Both the position numbers and the translations under genes were made by a program. Positions 25,701-33,284 of a stretch of 34,324 nt of DNA are shown here, piece by piece. How positions within the stretch are numbered: position 1 is the stretch's first letter; each line of letters opens with the position of its first letter. The stretch comes from Marinilabiliaceae bacterium (GTDB lineage: Bacteria > Bacteroidota > Bacteroidia > Bacteroidales > Marinilabiliaceae), in the NCBI GenBank assembly GCA_021443545.1, contig JABUTU010000090.1:1-34324 (forward strand), read 5' to 3'. Under the pieces are notes generated by a model. It was not told the origin of the DNA. It did not search any database and saw nothing but the letters and a program-made list of their open reading frames with translations.

Positions 25701-26899
25701 TGCCCTGTTTTCTTATCTATTCTCAGAATGCCGCTTCCGTTCGTTCCTATCCATATATTGCCATGGATATCTTCTACAATCTGGTTAACATCTGCTTCAA
25801 AAGATTGGTTCACTGTCCGTACCTGCTCCATCTTGTTGATTCCGAATTTGAAATTCTCTCGATTGTAGTATGAAATACCCGTCTGGTAGTATCCTAACCA
25901 TGTCGTTCCGTGATTGTCGCAGTATACAGTGTTGACGCTATTGCTTAGTAAAGTCCTGTTATCATATATGTCACAAGTCAGCTTTTTGGATGTATTATTT
26001 TTCTTGTTGACGAGAGAGACGCCTCCATGGTCTGTCGCCAGCCATATAATACCATCATTATCCTCAGCAATTCTACGGATAATGAAGGGTTCCATCTGGA
26101 TGGGGCTATCAGTGGAGTTGTCGTAATGAATCCAAAAGTCGTTTTTCTTCGAGTGTCTCCAAAGACCGAAGGCCTCTTGATTGTTAAGCCAATAATCTCC
26201 ATCGGAATCAACGAACGGAGTCCAATTGCCATCTCCTAATTTTGTGTTGTAGAGACGCGAATCAACCTCTTTTGTATTGAGGTCGAAAACAGCATAGTCT
26301 ATTGAACCTATTACACCATTTCGCATTGAAAAGAGAAGTTCGTCTTGACCTTCGCATATTCCAACAATTTCAGCGGGCGATAAATCGTCGACAATACTAT
26401 ATGTGACCTTCAATAATTGATTGTTTTCGACAATATATACGTATAGAAATGTATTGCAAGCTATCCAGATATTGCGATGAGAGTCCACATATACGTCGCT
26501 TATATCGTCAACAACGCCCAGAGATTTGAAGAATGAATCGTCCTTATAGAAAGTATCCGTTGTCTTGTCATATATGCAATAATCAGATATTGTTTTAACG
26601 AGCATCTTGTTGTCAGAAATGTCGCGGGTCCACCTGACTAAATTACTACATATCGAAGTGCTATCCGAAGGCGAAGAAAAGTATGTTTTTAATCTGTATC
26701 CGTCATATCTATTTAGTCCCCAAGAAGTAGAGAACCACATAAAGCCCTGAGAGTCCTTGTAGATATCGTTAATCATATTATGAGAAAGCCCATCAGTTGT
26801 TGTAATGTGCCGAAAGCCATAACTGTCGAGGACAATCTGGGAATTGATATTCTGGCAGAATCCGAGTGTTATTAGTATGGTTAGAATGATATAGCGCAT
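22784..26899 (-). CDS. Hybrid two-component system sensor/regulator (HTCS)
   Basis: This 1371-residue one-protein signalling system senses a periplasmic ligand, typically a glycan fragment, and activates transcription. Order: signal peptide (MRYIILTILITLGFCQNINS), about 700 residues of beta-propeller repeats (IWIGTNGSGILRIDKKTGQ, ILWVGTRNGLCALDPSRH), a Y_Y_Y domain, then a TM helix (about 810-830). HisKA follows with H868 (FFTNISHELRTPLSL), then HATPase (N box NLMSNAIKF, G boxes DSGIGIP and GSGIGL), a receiver domain with D1164 (LILTDVMMPIMDG, lysine in VVKPFN), and an AraC-type HTH (about 1280-1365). All catalytic residues appear intact. The ATG at 26899 replaces a TTG at 26911. It is divergent from the DUF4250-GH3 genes, its likeliest targets; no susC/susD pair is in view. 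Confidence 0.96.
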   Translation of the reverse strand: MRYIILTILITLGFCQNINSQIVLDSYGFRHITTTDGLSHNMINDIYKDSQGFMWFSTSWGLNRYDGYRLKTYFSSPSDSTSICSNLVRWTRDISDNKMLVKTISDYCIYDKTTDTFYKDDSFFKSLGVVDDISDVYVDSHRNIWIACNTFLYVYIVENNQLLKVTYSIVDDLSPAEIVGICEGQDELLFSMRNGVIGSIDYAVFDLNTKEVDSRLYNTKLGDGNWTPFVDSDGDYWLNNQEAFGLWRHSKKNDFWIHYDNSTDSPIQMEPFIIRRIAEDNDGIIWLATDHGGVSLVNKKNNTSKKLTCDIYDNRTLLSNSVNTVYCDNHGTTWLGYYQTGISYYNRENFKFGINKMEQVRTVNQSFEADVNQIVEDIHGNIWIGTNGSGILRIDKKTGQQKIFKHDENNPKSLPSDVIVHMIATPDGKIWIGTFLGGLTYFDGESFHNFANNNDIPYPLKATSVWSLALDESNRLWVGTLNRGIASIDFNNDNKVDVYSKELNLTLSDYISCIQPSRNGGVFAGTEKGLMHIDPLKHTCRQVDQAGLYPILHEIINVLLEDSRGILWVGTRNGLCALDPSRHTIKIFNVKNGLTNDYISALIEDLNHNIWVTTSNGLTNIVVSNNPNEGEHAYLYATYNYGTVDGLETGTYNIRALCQCSDGMIYVGRSYGMNYFNPNNIRFNREAPLVTFTGLKIFGEEVAVGEKHSNKEILDKQLFMLNEISLPHDQNMFTVEFSTLNYVLPGKTMFSYRLAEVSDQWITTNVPEATFTNLRSGHYTLLVKATNSDGISNDHEYSLSLTILPPWWLSTWAYLVYALVLAICIWLIRAQTVKRELDKYRLRELESETEKKIALDNMKLKFFTNISHELRTPLSLIITPLDNLKDDNDVPAPVRQKLNMINRNAHKLLDMINQLLDFRKIDVGGMQLNASNGDIVSFCKEIFETFEGLSERNIEFSFVSSHNAIIMKFDADKMGKVISNLMSNAIKFTPDYGQVSLNISTNSDNSRCTISVSDSGIGIPDKHKKHIFERFYQIQQPQANGITKTSGSGIGLHITREFVLLHHGDITIADNTDGIGSVFTISLPIYIDKNDEEKLVEKSTDDDTNEILADNNEKMKVLIVDDNADFRKLLYDILSDRFNVSQAQNGKEALNMIYNDMPDLILTDVMMPIMDGNELCSRIKSDVRSSHIPVIILTAKTSEEHRIEGLKTGADDYVVKPFNSQILMLRIEKLINNCRQNQEKFNRQIDPQPSEITITSLDEQLISKAIKYVEDNMSTGDLSVEEMSRHLGMSRVHLYKKMTYITGKTPIEFIRIIRLKRAAQLLADERQNVADIAYAVGFNNPKYFSKYFKEEFGVLPSVYQAKLAEDKKLKQ

Positions 26900-26921
26900 G
26901 TTTTTTTGCAATAATGGAATT

Positions 26922-26929
26922 CAAAAGTA
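26922..26929 (-). promoter_or_regulatory. -7 box of the HTCS gene
   Basis: TACTTTTG on the minus strand matches TAnnTTTG, 22 bases before ATG 26899. The nearest upstream TTTG is 26 bases away, too far for a normal -33 element, so the promoter may need an activator. Confidence 0.45.
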
Positions 26930-27027
26930 GTAAATTTAGAGTTAGGAAGTGAATGCAAACGTTTTTTTTATAATCTTTGTGTTCTGAAATATGTGAACTT
27001 TAAATGTTGTAATACGCAAAAACAGAT

Positions 27028-27201
27028 ATGATACCAGAGAGTCCGGTTATGCTACTTAGTTATATCAATACCGAATTAAGAGACAATTACGAATCATTGG
27101 AGGAGTTATGTCGTTCGTTAGATATAGACGAGCGAGAGCTTGTCGGAAAGATGGATAGCATAGGTTATCAGTACGATATCAAACAGAATCAGTTTAAATG
27201 A
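27028..27201 (+). CDS. DUF4250 family small protein
   Basis: This 57-residue protein begins MIPESPVMLLSYINTELRDN and ends SIGYQYDIKQNQFK. I recognise it as DUF4250: conserved MIPxxPxMLLSxxNxxLRD start, a central acidic helix (LEELCRSLDIDERELVGKM) and the IGYxYdxxxNqF end. It is the usual family length. It has no signal or membrane segment. The fold looks like a small helical, possibly helix-turn-helix-like, domain, but the function is unknown. It lies between the HTCS gene (divergent) and the GH3 gene, which starts 13 bases after its stop, so GH3 is probably co-transcribed with it. Confidence 0.9.
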   Translation: MIPESPVMLLSYINTELRDNYESLEELCRSLDIDERELVGKMDSIGYQYDIKQNQFK

Positions 27202-27214
27202 TATATATATAAAG

Positions 27215-29395
27215 ATGAAAGGAATATTTTATGTGGTGACGATAGCTGCGCTGTTTGTTTCGTGTTCGACCCAAGAGCAGCAAGGTAAAGGACAAATGAC
27301 GGAAGCGCAGATTGAACAGCGGATAGACGAGATTCTTCCGCAGTTGACATTGGAGGAGAAGGCTGCGATGTGCCATGCTCAGTCGAAGTTTTCGACGCCT
27401 GGAGTTCCGCGGTTAGGTATACCCGAAATATGGTGGAGTGATGGTCCTCACGGGGTAAGGGCTGAAATAAATTGGAATGATTGGGGATATTCTTCTTGGA
27501 CCAATGACTCTGTCACGGCATTCCCAGCGTTGTCAGCGCTGGCTGCAACATTTAATCCTGAATTGTCCTATTTGTATGGTGTTGCACTTGGAGAAGAGTC
27601 GAGATACAGAAAGAAGAATGTTATACTTGGACCTGGTCTCAATATATACAGGACCCCGCTTAACGGGCGCAACTTTGAGTATATGGGAGAAGACCCATAT
27701 CTGACATCAGTGATGGCTGTGCCATATATCCAGGGAGTTCAGTCGACGGGAACAGCTACGTCAGTAAAACACTTTGCTTTGAACAACCAAGAGGTTGATA
27801 GAATGTCGGTTAATGTAAAGGTGTCGGACAGAGCTTTGCGTGAAATATATCTTCCAGCCTTTAAAGCTGCCATAGTGAGAGGACATGCGTGGACGATTAT
27901 GGGAGCATATAACAAATATCAGGATGAGCATTGTTGTTCAAACAAGACACTTCTTATGGATATCCTGAAGGGAGAATGGCAATTTGATGGTGTTGTAGTA
28001 TCTGATTGGGGAGGTGTTCATGAAACCGATAGGTCGGTAGTGAATGGCCTTGATGTTGAAATGGGAACTTATACCAATGGATTGACAAGTGAGAGCAAGT
28101 TCTCATTTGATGATTATTTCCTTGGTCGTCCATACGTAAATGCTATCAAGTGCGGAAAGTTTACTGAAAAGGAGCTTGATGACAAGGTTCGACGTATTTT
28201 ACGACTAAATCTTAGAACCAATAATGGTTGGGGAAATGGCCGTATGACATGTGATGAACACATGAAGGTGGCTCATGATATTGCAAAGGAGGCCGTTGTA
28301 TTGCTTAAGAATGAGACTGATGTATTACCTTTGAATAAGGATTCGGAATTGAAGATAGCTGTCGTAGGGGAGAATGCAGTCCGGTCACTAATCAAAGCTG
28401 GAGGCTCATCGGAATTGAAACCCAAATATGAAGTTTCACCACTCGAAGGAATCCGAAATGCTTTTCCGAAAGCGAATGTAGAACAATCACTTGGCTATAC
28501 GAGCGGAATGTCAGTTTATGGAGCCGTATTGCCCCCGAGGGAGAATCAGGATAGTCTTAGATTGGCTGCTTTGAAGATAGCTAAAGAGGCTGATATTGTG
28601 ATATTTGTCGGAGGTTTGAATAAGAGTCATGAGCAGGATTGTGAAGGCGGTGATCGAAAAGATTATCTCCTTCCGTTCGGGCAGAATCAACTGATAGAGC
28701 AGTTGGTGGAGGTGAATCCCAAGACTATTGTTGTTCTTACCTCAGGCAATGCAGTTGCAATGCCTTGGATAGAGAAGGTGCCAGCAGTAGTGCAAGCGTG
28801 GTATCTTGGCTCGGAATTAGGGAATGTCGTGGGAGAGGTTCTGAATGGAACAATCAACCCATCTGGGAAATTGCCTTTTTCTTACCCTGTGAAACTTGAG
28901 GACAGCGCACCTCATAGTTTTGCTGATGCTGTTGTTTATCCGGGTGTTGATAAACAGGAGGAGTACAGAGAGGATATACTGATAGGATATCGTTGGCACG
29001 ATACTAAGGATATTAAGCCATTGTTTGCATTCGGTTATGGATTGAGTTATTCTCAATTTGAAATTAAAAATATATCTGTGAATAAGACAGTATCAAATCT
29101 GAATATTTCTGCGACGGTTGCTAACATGGGCTCGCGCGATGGTGCTGAAGTGGTCCAGGTCTATGTAGGTAAGAACGACAGTAAGGTGCTGAGAGCTGTT
29201 AAGGAACTAAAAGGATTTAAAAAAGTTTCGCTGAAGAGTGGAGAGGAACAAATGGTTGAATTGGAGGTCCCCATCGAGTCGTTAGCATTCTATAATGAAG
29301 AACTTAAATCATGGGAAATTGAAAAGGGTGGATATACCGTTTATGTCGGCAATTCATCTGATAATGTTCAACCCTTTGATGTAAATATTGATTAA
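27215..29395 (+). CDS. GH3 family glycoside hydrolase lipoprotein (beta-glucosidase/xylosidase-like)
   Basis: This 726-residue enzyme has a lipoprotein signal (MKGIFYVVTIAALFVSC). The GH3 N-terminal barrel (about 30-320) carries GPGLNIYRTPLNGRNFEYMG, the SVKHFALNNQE substrate-site block and the nucleophile D264 in VVVSDWGG. The C-terminal alpha/beta sandwich follows, with the likely acid/base E477 in HEQDCEGGDR. A fibronectin-III-like domain ends the protein (about 610-720, with GAEVVQVYVG and LKGFKKVSLKSGE). Family activity is exo-hydrolysis of beta-glucosides, beta-xylosides or similar; the sugar is not readable. It follows the DUF4250 gene by 13 bases and is divergent from the HTCS, its plausible regulator. 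Confidence 0.93.
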   Translation: MKGIFYVVTIAALFVSCSTQEQQGKGQMTEAQIEQRIDEILPQLTLEEKAAMCHAQSKFSTPGVPRLGIPEIWWSDGPHGVRAEINWNDWGYSSWTNDSVTAFPALSALAATFNPELSYLYGVALGEESRYRKKNVILGPGLNIYRTPLNGRNFEYMGEDPYLTSVMAVPYIQGVQSTGTATSVKHFALNNQEVDRMSVNVKVSDRALREIYLPAFKAAIVRGHAWTIMGAYNKYQDEHCCSNKTLLMDILKGEWQFDGVVVSDWGGVHETDRSVVNGLDVEMGTYTNGLTSESKFSFDDYFLGRPYVNAIKCGKFTEKELDDKVRRILRLNLRTNNGWGNGRMTCDEHMKVAHDIAKEAVVLLKNETDVLPLNKDSELKIAVVGENAVRSLIKAGGSSELKPKYEVSPLEGIRNAFPKANVEQSLGYTSGMSVYGAVLPPRENQDSLRLAALKIAKEADIVIFVGGLNKSHEQDCEGGDRKDYLLPFGQNQLIEQLVEVNPKTIVVLTSGNAVAMPWIEKVPAVVQAWYLGSELGNVVGEVLNGTINPSGKLPFSYPVKLEDSAPHSFADAVVYPGVDKQEEYREDILIGYRWHDTKDIKPLFAFGYGLSYSQFEIKNISVNKTVSNLNISATVANMGSRDGAEVVQVYVGKNDSKVLRAVKELKGFKKVSLKSGEEQMVELEVPIESLAFYNEELKSWEIEKGGYTVYVGNSSDNVQPFDVNID

Positions 29396-29411
29396 GATTA
29401 TGTTTCTTGCG

Positions 29412-29444
29412 TAGAGTCGGATGAGGTAGCCTTGTTCGACTCTA
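29412..29444 (+). other. Hairpin between the GH3 and DUF6057 genes
   Basis: A perfect 8-base inverted repeat, TAGAGTCG / CGACTCTA, with a 17-base loop sits in the 67-base gap between the two genes. No run of T follows, so it is a weak terminator at best. It could be an mRNA stability or processing element. Confidence 0.35.
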
Positions 29445-29462
29445 TAATTACATTGAGACTAC

Positions 29463-31043
29463 ATGAGAGACTTAAAGACAATAGTTTTTTCATCCGTTCT
29501 GTTTATATTGTCATTTTGCTTTTGGTTTTGGATTTATCCAGGTCATGTATCGTATCAAGAGCAGTCGGTCATGTTTCTATGGACGACCGATTATCTCTTG
29601 CAGTATTTAGGATACCCTTCAGGAATAGCGGAGTATGTGGGTAATTTTCTTGCTCAATTTTGTTTTGAAACATGGATAGGAGCGACAATATATTCACTGT
29701 TGTTAGAGGGTGTTTACATCCTGACATGCAGAATAATTGAGCGATGGGTTGGGAAATTGAGTATTTTGTGGCGTTTTGTGGCTGTTTTGCCAGGTCTCGT
29801 TCTTTTTCTTGCAATGCTTGACAAGGACACACTGCTCTCTTTGCCATTGTCTGTTGTGTTGATGATAGTTGCAATCTTGTTGTGCCAACATGTAAGTCGC
29901 TATAGGTTTGTAGCCTTATTAGCAACTCTGCTGTTGCTTTATTACATAATAGGAGCTATATCTGTTTTATTTGCTCTGTATGTAGCTATTGAAGATATTT
30001 TCAAGCGAAGAAGTTATGTCGCTATACTCCTATTGCCCATATTTTTATTGTTGCCATTCCTGGCTTATCAGTTTATACCTCTCTCATTATCAAGGTTGTA
30101 CACTTCTGATAGCTATTACAGAGTTGGAGGTGCGAGTCCCTCATTCAAGTTCGATTTCAAAGAGGAACAAGCGTTGAGAATTAGTAGGCTGATGCGATTC
30201 AAAGAGTGGGATAGGGTTGTCGCAATAGCTGAGCAGAGTATGCCCGACGATATGTCGGCAAGGCAAGCCGTATTGATGTCGTTGGCGCAGCAAGGCGAAT
30301 TAACAGAACGGCTGTTTGATTTTTCTGTTTTGGACAAGACAGATCTTCTTTGTGAGCCCAATAACGAGATGGTAGATTTAATGCTGGTTAGTGATGTTTT
30401 CTTTAATTTGGGAATGATAAACCAGGCAGAGCAGGTGGCATATAATGTGCAACAGTTAAAAGGCTCTTGGTCGACAAGGGCGATGGTAAGGCTCGTGGAG
30501 TGTTGTTTGGTGAAAGGAGATTTAAGTGTTGCAGAGAAATACCTCGATATACTCAGTCATACATTCTACTACAAGGGGTGGACAGAATATATGAGGAAGA
30601 TGGTAAGTGAGCCGTCAAAATTGTTTTCTAATCAATATTATGGGACTATTCGACATCGATTAGCGAAGGTACCTTTCTATTATAATGATTCTGAACTTGA
30701 CAACATCCTTGCACATGTAGTGAGCAACAATAACGACTTGCTTGTGTATGACTACCTTGTCGCCTATCTTCTGTTGAGTAGAGATCTAAAGAGTCTTACA
30801 TTGATATGTGAGAATCATCGAGAGAAGATGCCGCGAGCAGTCCAAGAGGCCTTGGTCTTCTCATGGATGCAGGATAATCCGACATTTACAGACATAGAGT
30901 GGAATATTGACGATGAAGTGAAAAACAGAGCCGTCTTGTTTGCCCGTAAATGGGTTAAAGGTGAAGGATTAGAAGGGTTGAAAAAATCGTTTGGAAATAC
31001 GTTTTGGTACTATAATGCTTTAGCAATACCTCAGCAAAAATGA
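29463..31043 (+). CDS. DUF6057 family membrane protein with TPR-like C-terminal half
   Basis: This 526-residue protein of unknown function has two halves. Residues 1-215 hold about seven hydrophobic segments (around 8-28, 55-72, 75-92, 103-120, 125-143, 148-172 and 182-202). Residues 220-526 are soluble and helical, with pairs such as LVSDVFFNLGMINQAEQVAY and LVECCLVKGDLSVAEKYLDI that resemble TPR repeats. I recognise the layout as DUF6057 of Bacteroidota. The GYPSGIAEYVGNFLAQF segment near residue 52 is a distinctive conserved-looking patch between the first two helices. The stop overlaps the next gene's start as ATGA, so the membrane protein and the CxxCH lipoprotein are made together and probably act together (inference). 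It begins 67 bases after the GH3 gene. Confidence 0.82.
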   Translation: MRDLKTIVFSSVLFILSFCFWFWIYPGHVSYQEQSVMFLWTTDYLLQYLGYPSGIAEYVGNFLAQFCFETWIGATIYSLLLEGVYILTCRIIERWVGKLSILWRFVAVLPGLVLFLAMLDKDTLLSLPLSVVLMIVAILLCQHVSRYRFVALLATLLLLYYIIGAISVLFALYVAIEDIFKRRSYVAILLLPIFLLLPFLAYQFIPLSLSRLYTSDSYYRVGGASPSFKFDFKEEQALRISRLMRFKEWDRVVAIAEQSMPDDMSARQAVLMSLAQQGELTERLFDFSVLDKTDLLCEPNNEMVDLMLVSDVFFNLGMINQAEQVAYNVQQLKGSWSTRAMVRLVECCLVKGDLSVAEKYLDILSHTFYYKGWTEYMRKMVSEPSKLFSNQYYGTIRHRLAKVPFYYNDSELDNILAHVVSNNNDLLVYDYLVAYLLLSRDLKSLTLICENHREKMPRAVQEALVFSWMQDNPTFTDIEWNIDDEVKNRAVLFARKWVKGEGLEGLKKSFGNTFWYYNALAIPQQK

Positions 31044-32503
31044 AAAGATTACTTATCGCAGTTTTGGGAATTTTTCTGGTAGTCTCATGTCGGGAACTGC
31101 CTGAGAATGTCCGACAGCAAGATGCCTATCCAAATATTTATCCTGACTACATTGGGGTTACGATTCCAGTTGGAATAGCACCCTTGAATTTTGATGTTTT
31201 ATCGCCTGATTGTGAGGGCGTATATATTGAGATTTCAGCCTCCGACGGAGAGAAAATAGTGACCTCCGGGCGACGAGTAGATATTGATATTGATGAGTGG
31301 CACTCATTGCTTAGCTCATCTATTGGTGATACTTTGATGGTTTCGGTATGTTCTAAGTCGAAAGGTGTATGGGAGCGCTGGCGTTCATTTCCAATCTATG
31401 TTAGTGTAGATTCATTGCCAGATTATGGATTGACATATCGGCGTATCTCACCAGTCTATGATGTCTATTCTGATGATATGGGAATATACCTCAGAGAACT
31501 TAGTAGTTTTAAAGAGAAGACATTGGTTGACTGCAGGTTGTCAAACATGTGTGTTAATTGTCATACGCAGAATAGAACATCAACAAACGATGTTATGTTT
31601 CATATCAGAGGAGAGGTTGGGGGAACGTTTATACGACATGACGGAGAGTGTGAACTTGTTGATACGCGACTTGATTCGCTTATGTCGGCATGTGTATATA
31701 GTTACTGGCATCCATCAGGGCGATATATAGCTTTTTCAGTTAATGCGACCAGACAGGCCTTTCATGTTGGGGGGCTAAAGCGTATTGAAGTTTTTGACAA
31801 AGGGTCGGATATTGTCATATACGATGTTGAGAAGAGAGAGATAATCAAGCAGCCGACATTGGCTGTTGACACACTCTGTGAGACATATCCTGTCTTTTCA
31901 CCAGATGGAAAATGGTTGTACTATAGTGTGTCGAAACGACCTGAAGATGATGAGTGTGAGAAGTTTAAGTATGATATAAATCGCATTAAGTTTGATATGT
32001 CAGAGGGGAGTGTAGTTGATACGTCTGAAGTTGTTGTGGATGCGTCGTCGAATGGAAAGAATGCTATCTTCCCACGCATCTCGTACGATGGTAGATTTCT
32101 CATGTATACAATATCTGACTATGGCAGTTTTTCAGTGTGGCATAAAGAGTCGGATCTGATGATGGTTAATTTGCAGAGTGGAGAGACCGATTCCCTGAGA
32201 GTTGTCAATAGTGATGATGCGGATAGTTTTCATAACTGGTCGTCAAATTCTCGTTGGTTTGTTTTTTGTTCCCGCCGAGATGATGGGTTGTATACACGCT
32301 TGTATATTGGGCACGTAGGTGAAGATGGGAGGTGTGACAAGCCCTTTATGTTGCCCCAGAAAGAACCAGCCAAGTACTACGGCGAGTTGATGCAATCGTA
32401 CAACGTGCCAGATTTCTGTCATGAGGAGTATGATATGAATCATCGTTATCTGAAAGCACTTCTTGATAAAGGAGCGGCCAAAGTAACGTTGAGGGATAGA
32501 TAA
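31040..32503 (+). CDS. Beta-propeller (PD40/TolB-like) lipoprotein with a CxxCH motif
   Basis: This 487-residue exported protein has a lipobox (MKRLLIAVLGIFLVVSC, C17). Residues about 35-130 form an Ig-like N-terminal region. CVNCH (C171, C174, H175) in LSNMCVNCHTQNR has the form of a c-type haem attachment site. PD40-like propeller blades follow from about 225 to 435: YWHPSGRYIAFSV, VFSPDGKWLYYSV, RISYDGRFLMYTI and NWSSNSRWFVFCSRRD. Whether haem is bound is unproven; a second axial ligand cannot be identified. It is translationally coupled (ATGA) to the DUF6057 membrane protein. It ends 31 bases before the convergent PorT-family gene. TolB-like proteins with a cytochrome motif occur in Bacteroidota, but I know of no assigned function. 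Confidence 0.82.
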   Translation: MKRLLIAVLGIFLVVSCRELPENVRQQDAYPNIYPDYIGVTIPVGIAPLNFDVLSPDCEGVYIEISASDGEKIVTSGRRVDIDIDEWHSLLSSSIGDTLMVSVCSKSKGVWERWRSFPIYVSVDSLPDYGLTYRRISPVYDVYSDDMGIYLRELSSFKEKTLVDCRLSNMCVNCHTQNRTSTNDVMFHIRGEVGGTFIRHDGECELVDTRLDSLMSACVYSYWHPSGRYIAFSVNATRQAFHVGGLKRIEVFDKGSDIVIYDVEKREIIKQPTLAVDTLCETYPVFSPDGKWLYYSVSKRPEDDECEKFKYDINRIKFDMSEGSVVDTSEVVVDASSNGKNAIFPRISYDGRFLMYTISDYGSFSVWHKESDLMMVNLQSGETDSLRVVNSDDADSFHNWSSNSRWFVFCSRRDDGLYTRLYIGHVGEDGRCDKPFMLPQKEPAKYYGELMQSYNVPDFCHEEYDMNHRYLKALLDKGAAKVTLRDR

Positions 32504-32534
32504 GAGTGTCGTAACGAAAAAGATTCGAACGAGA

Positions 32535-33284
32535 TTATTCGAAATAGAAGTTAATGCAGAATATTCGGGATTTGAGAGCGTCAATGGCTTGTTGGTAGGG
32601 CCTGTCACTATACTCTTCGCTAAGACCCTCTTTCATGATATTTCGAAGACCGAAAGAGCCTTTAAGCTCGATGGAGAGTCGAAAATAATACATGTATATG
32701 TCAATGCCGCCACTTAGATCCCAATATAAGTCGAGAGATTTCATTTGAAGGTGGCTTTGTTTGTCACGCGCCAAGTCATATCGCGGTGTGACGCCAGTCA
32801 GGATAAAAGGCTGAATATTGTGCAGACGGAAAGCACTATATTTAAGAGCTATTGGGACCTCTATGAATGTTGATTTTATTCGAAGAGGTTTTTCGTCAAT
32901 CTTATTGCCGAATTCATCGCGGAATGTCAGGTTTCGTTCTCCAAAGCTGACGCCAGGAAGAGCACGCAGATTGAGGTGGTTGTATATTCTGAGGTCTGTA
33001 ACAATTCCCAGGTTGATACCTGGATTAATTGCCTCAATCTCAGCATATCTTGCGACCCATTTATTCTCTTCTGTTCTTGCCCCAGTGTTATATATATGGT
33101 AGTCAAGAGTATTGAAACCAATCAAAAAGCCGAAATGCAGTCTGTCGTGTTCGTAGCCAGGAAGGTTAGGCAGACGTCTGTTCCTGGCTTCGGGGACAAG
33201 CTCCTGACTGGTTGCGAAAGAAGCGACAAGTAGCAGAAGAGTTGAGAAGGCGATTCTACATATTGATGGTTTACGAAATATCAT
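32535..33284 (-). CDS. porT: PorT-family outer-membrane beta-barrel protein
   Basis: This 249-residue exported protein has a signal peptide (CRIAFSTLLLLVASFATSQ). Alternating beta-strand stretches characteristic of small outer-membrane barrels follow: HFGFLIGFNTLDYHIYN, NLGIVTDLRIYNHLNLRALP, FIEVPIALKYSAF and RLSIELKGSFGLRN. The C-terminus ends with the aromatic FCINFYFE, as barrel proteins do. The family includes PorT of the type IX secretion system; many gut Bacteroidales keep a PorT-like gene, so a role in T9SS is not proven here. The ATG overlaps the ubiE stop as ATGA, so it is translated from the same mRNA. Confidence 0.78.
   Translation of the reverse strand: MIFRKPSICRIAFSTLLLLVASFATSQELVPEARNRRLPNLPGYEHDRLHFGFLIGFNTLDYHIYNTGARTEENKWVARYAEIEAINPGINLGIVTDLRIYNHLNLRALPGVSFGERNLTFRDEFGNKIDEKPLRIKSTFIEVPIALKYSAFRLHNIQPFILTGVTPRYDLARDKQSHLQMKSLDLYWDLSGGIDIYMYYFRLSIELKGSFGLRNIMKEGLSEEYSDRPYQQAIDALKSRIFCINFYFE

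Noticed and set aside
27215-29395. The HTCS-GH3 area as a full polysaccharide utilization locus
   Set aside because: No susC/susD pair, sulfatase or transporter is present within the window, so only a possible fragment or an orphan pair can be claimed.
32504-32534. Terminator between the propeller lipoprotein and PorT genes
   Set aside because: The 31-base convergent gap has only short imperfect complementarity and no T-run.
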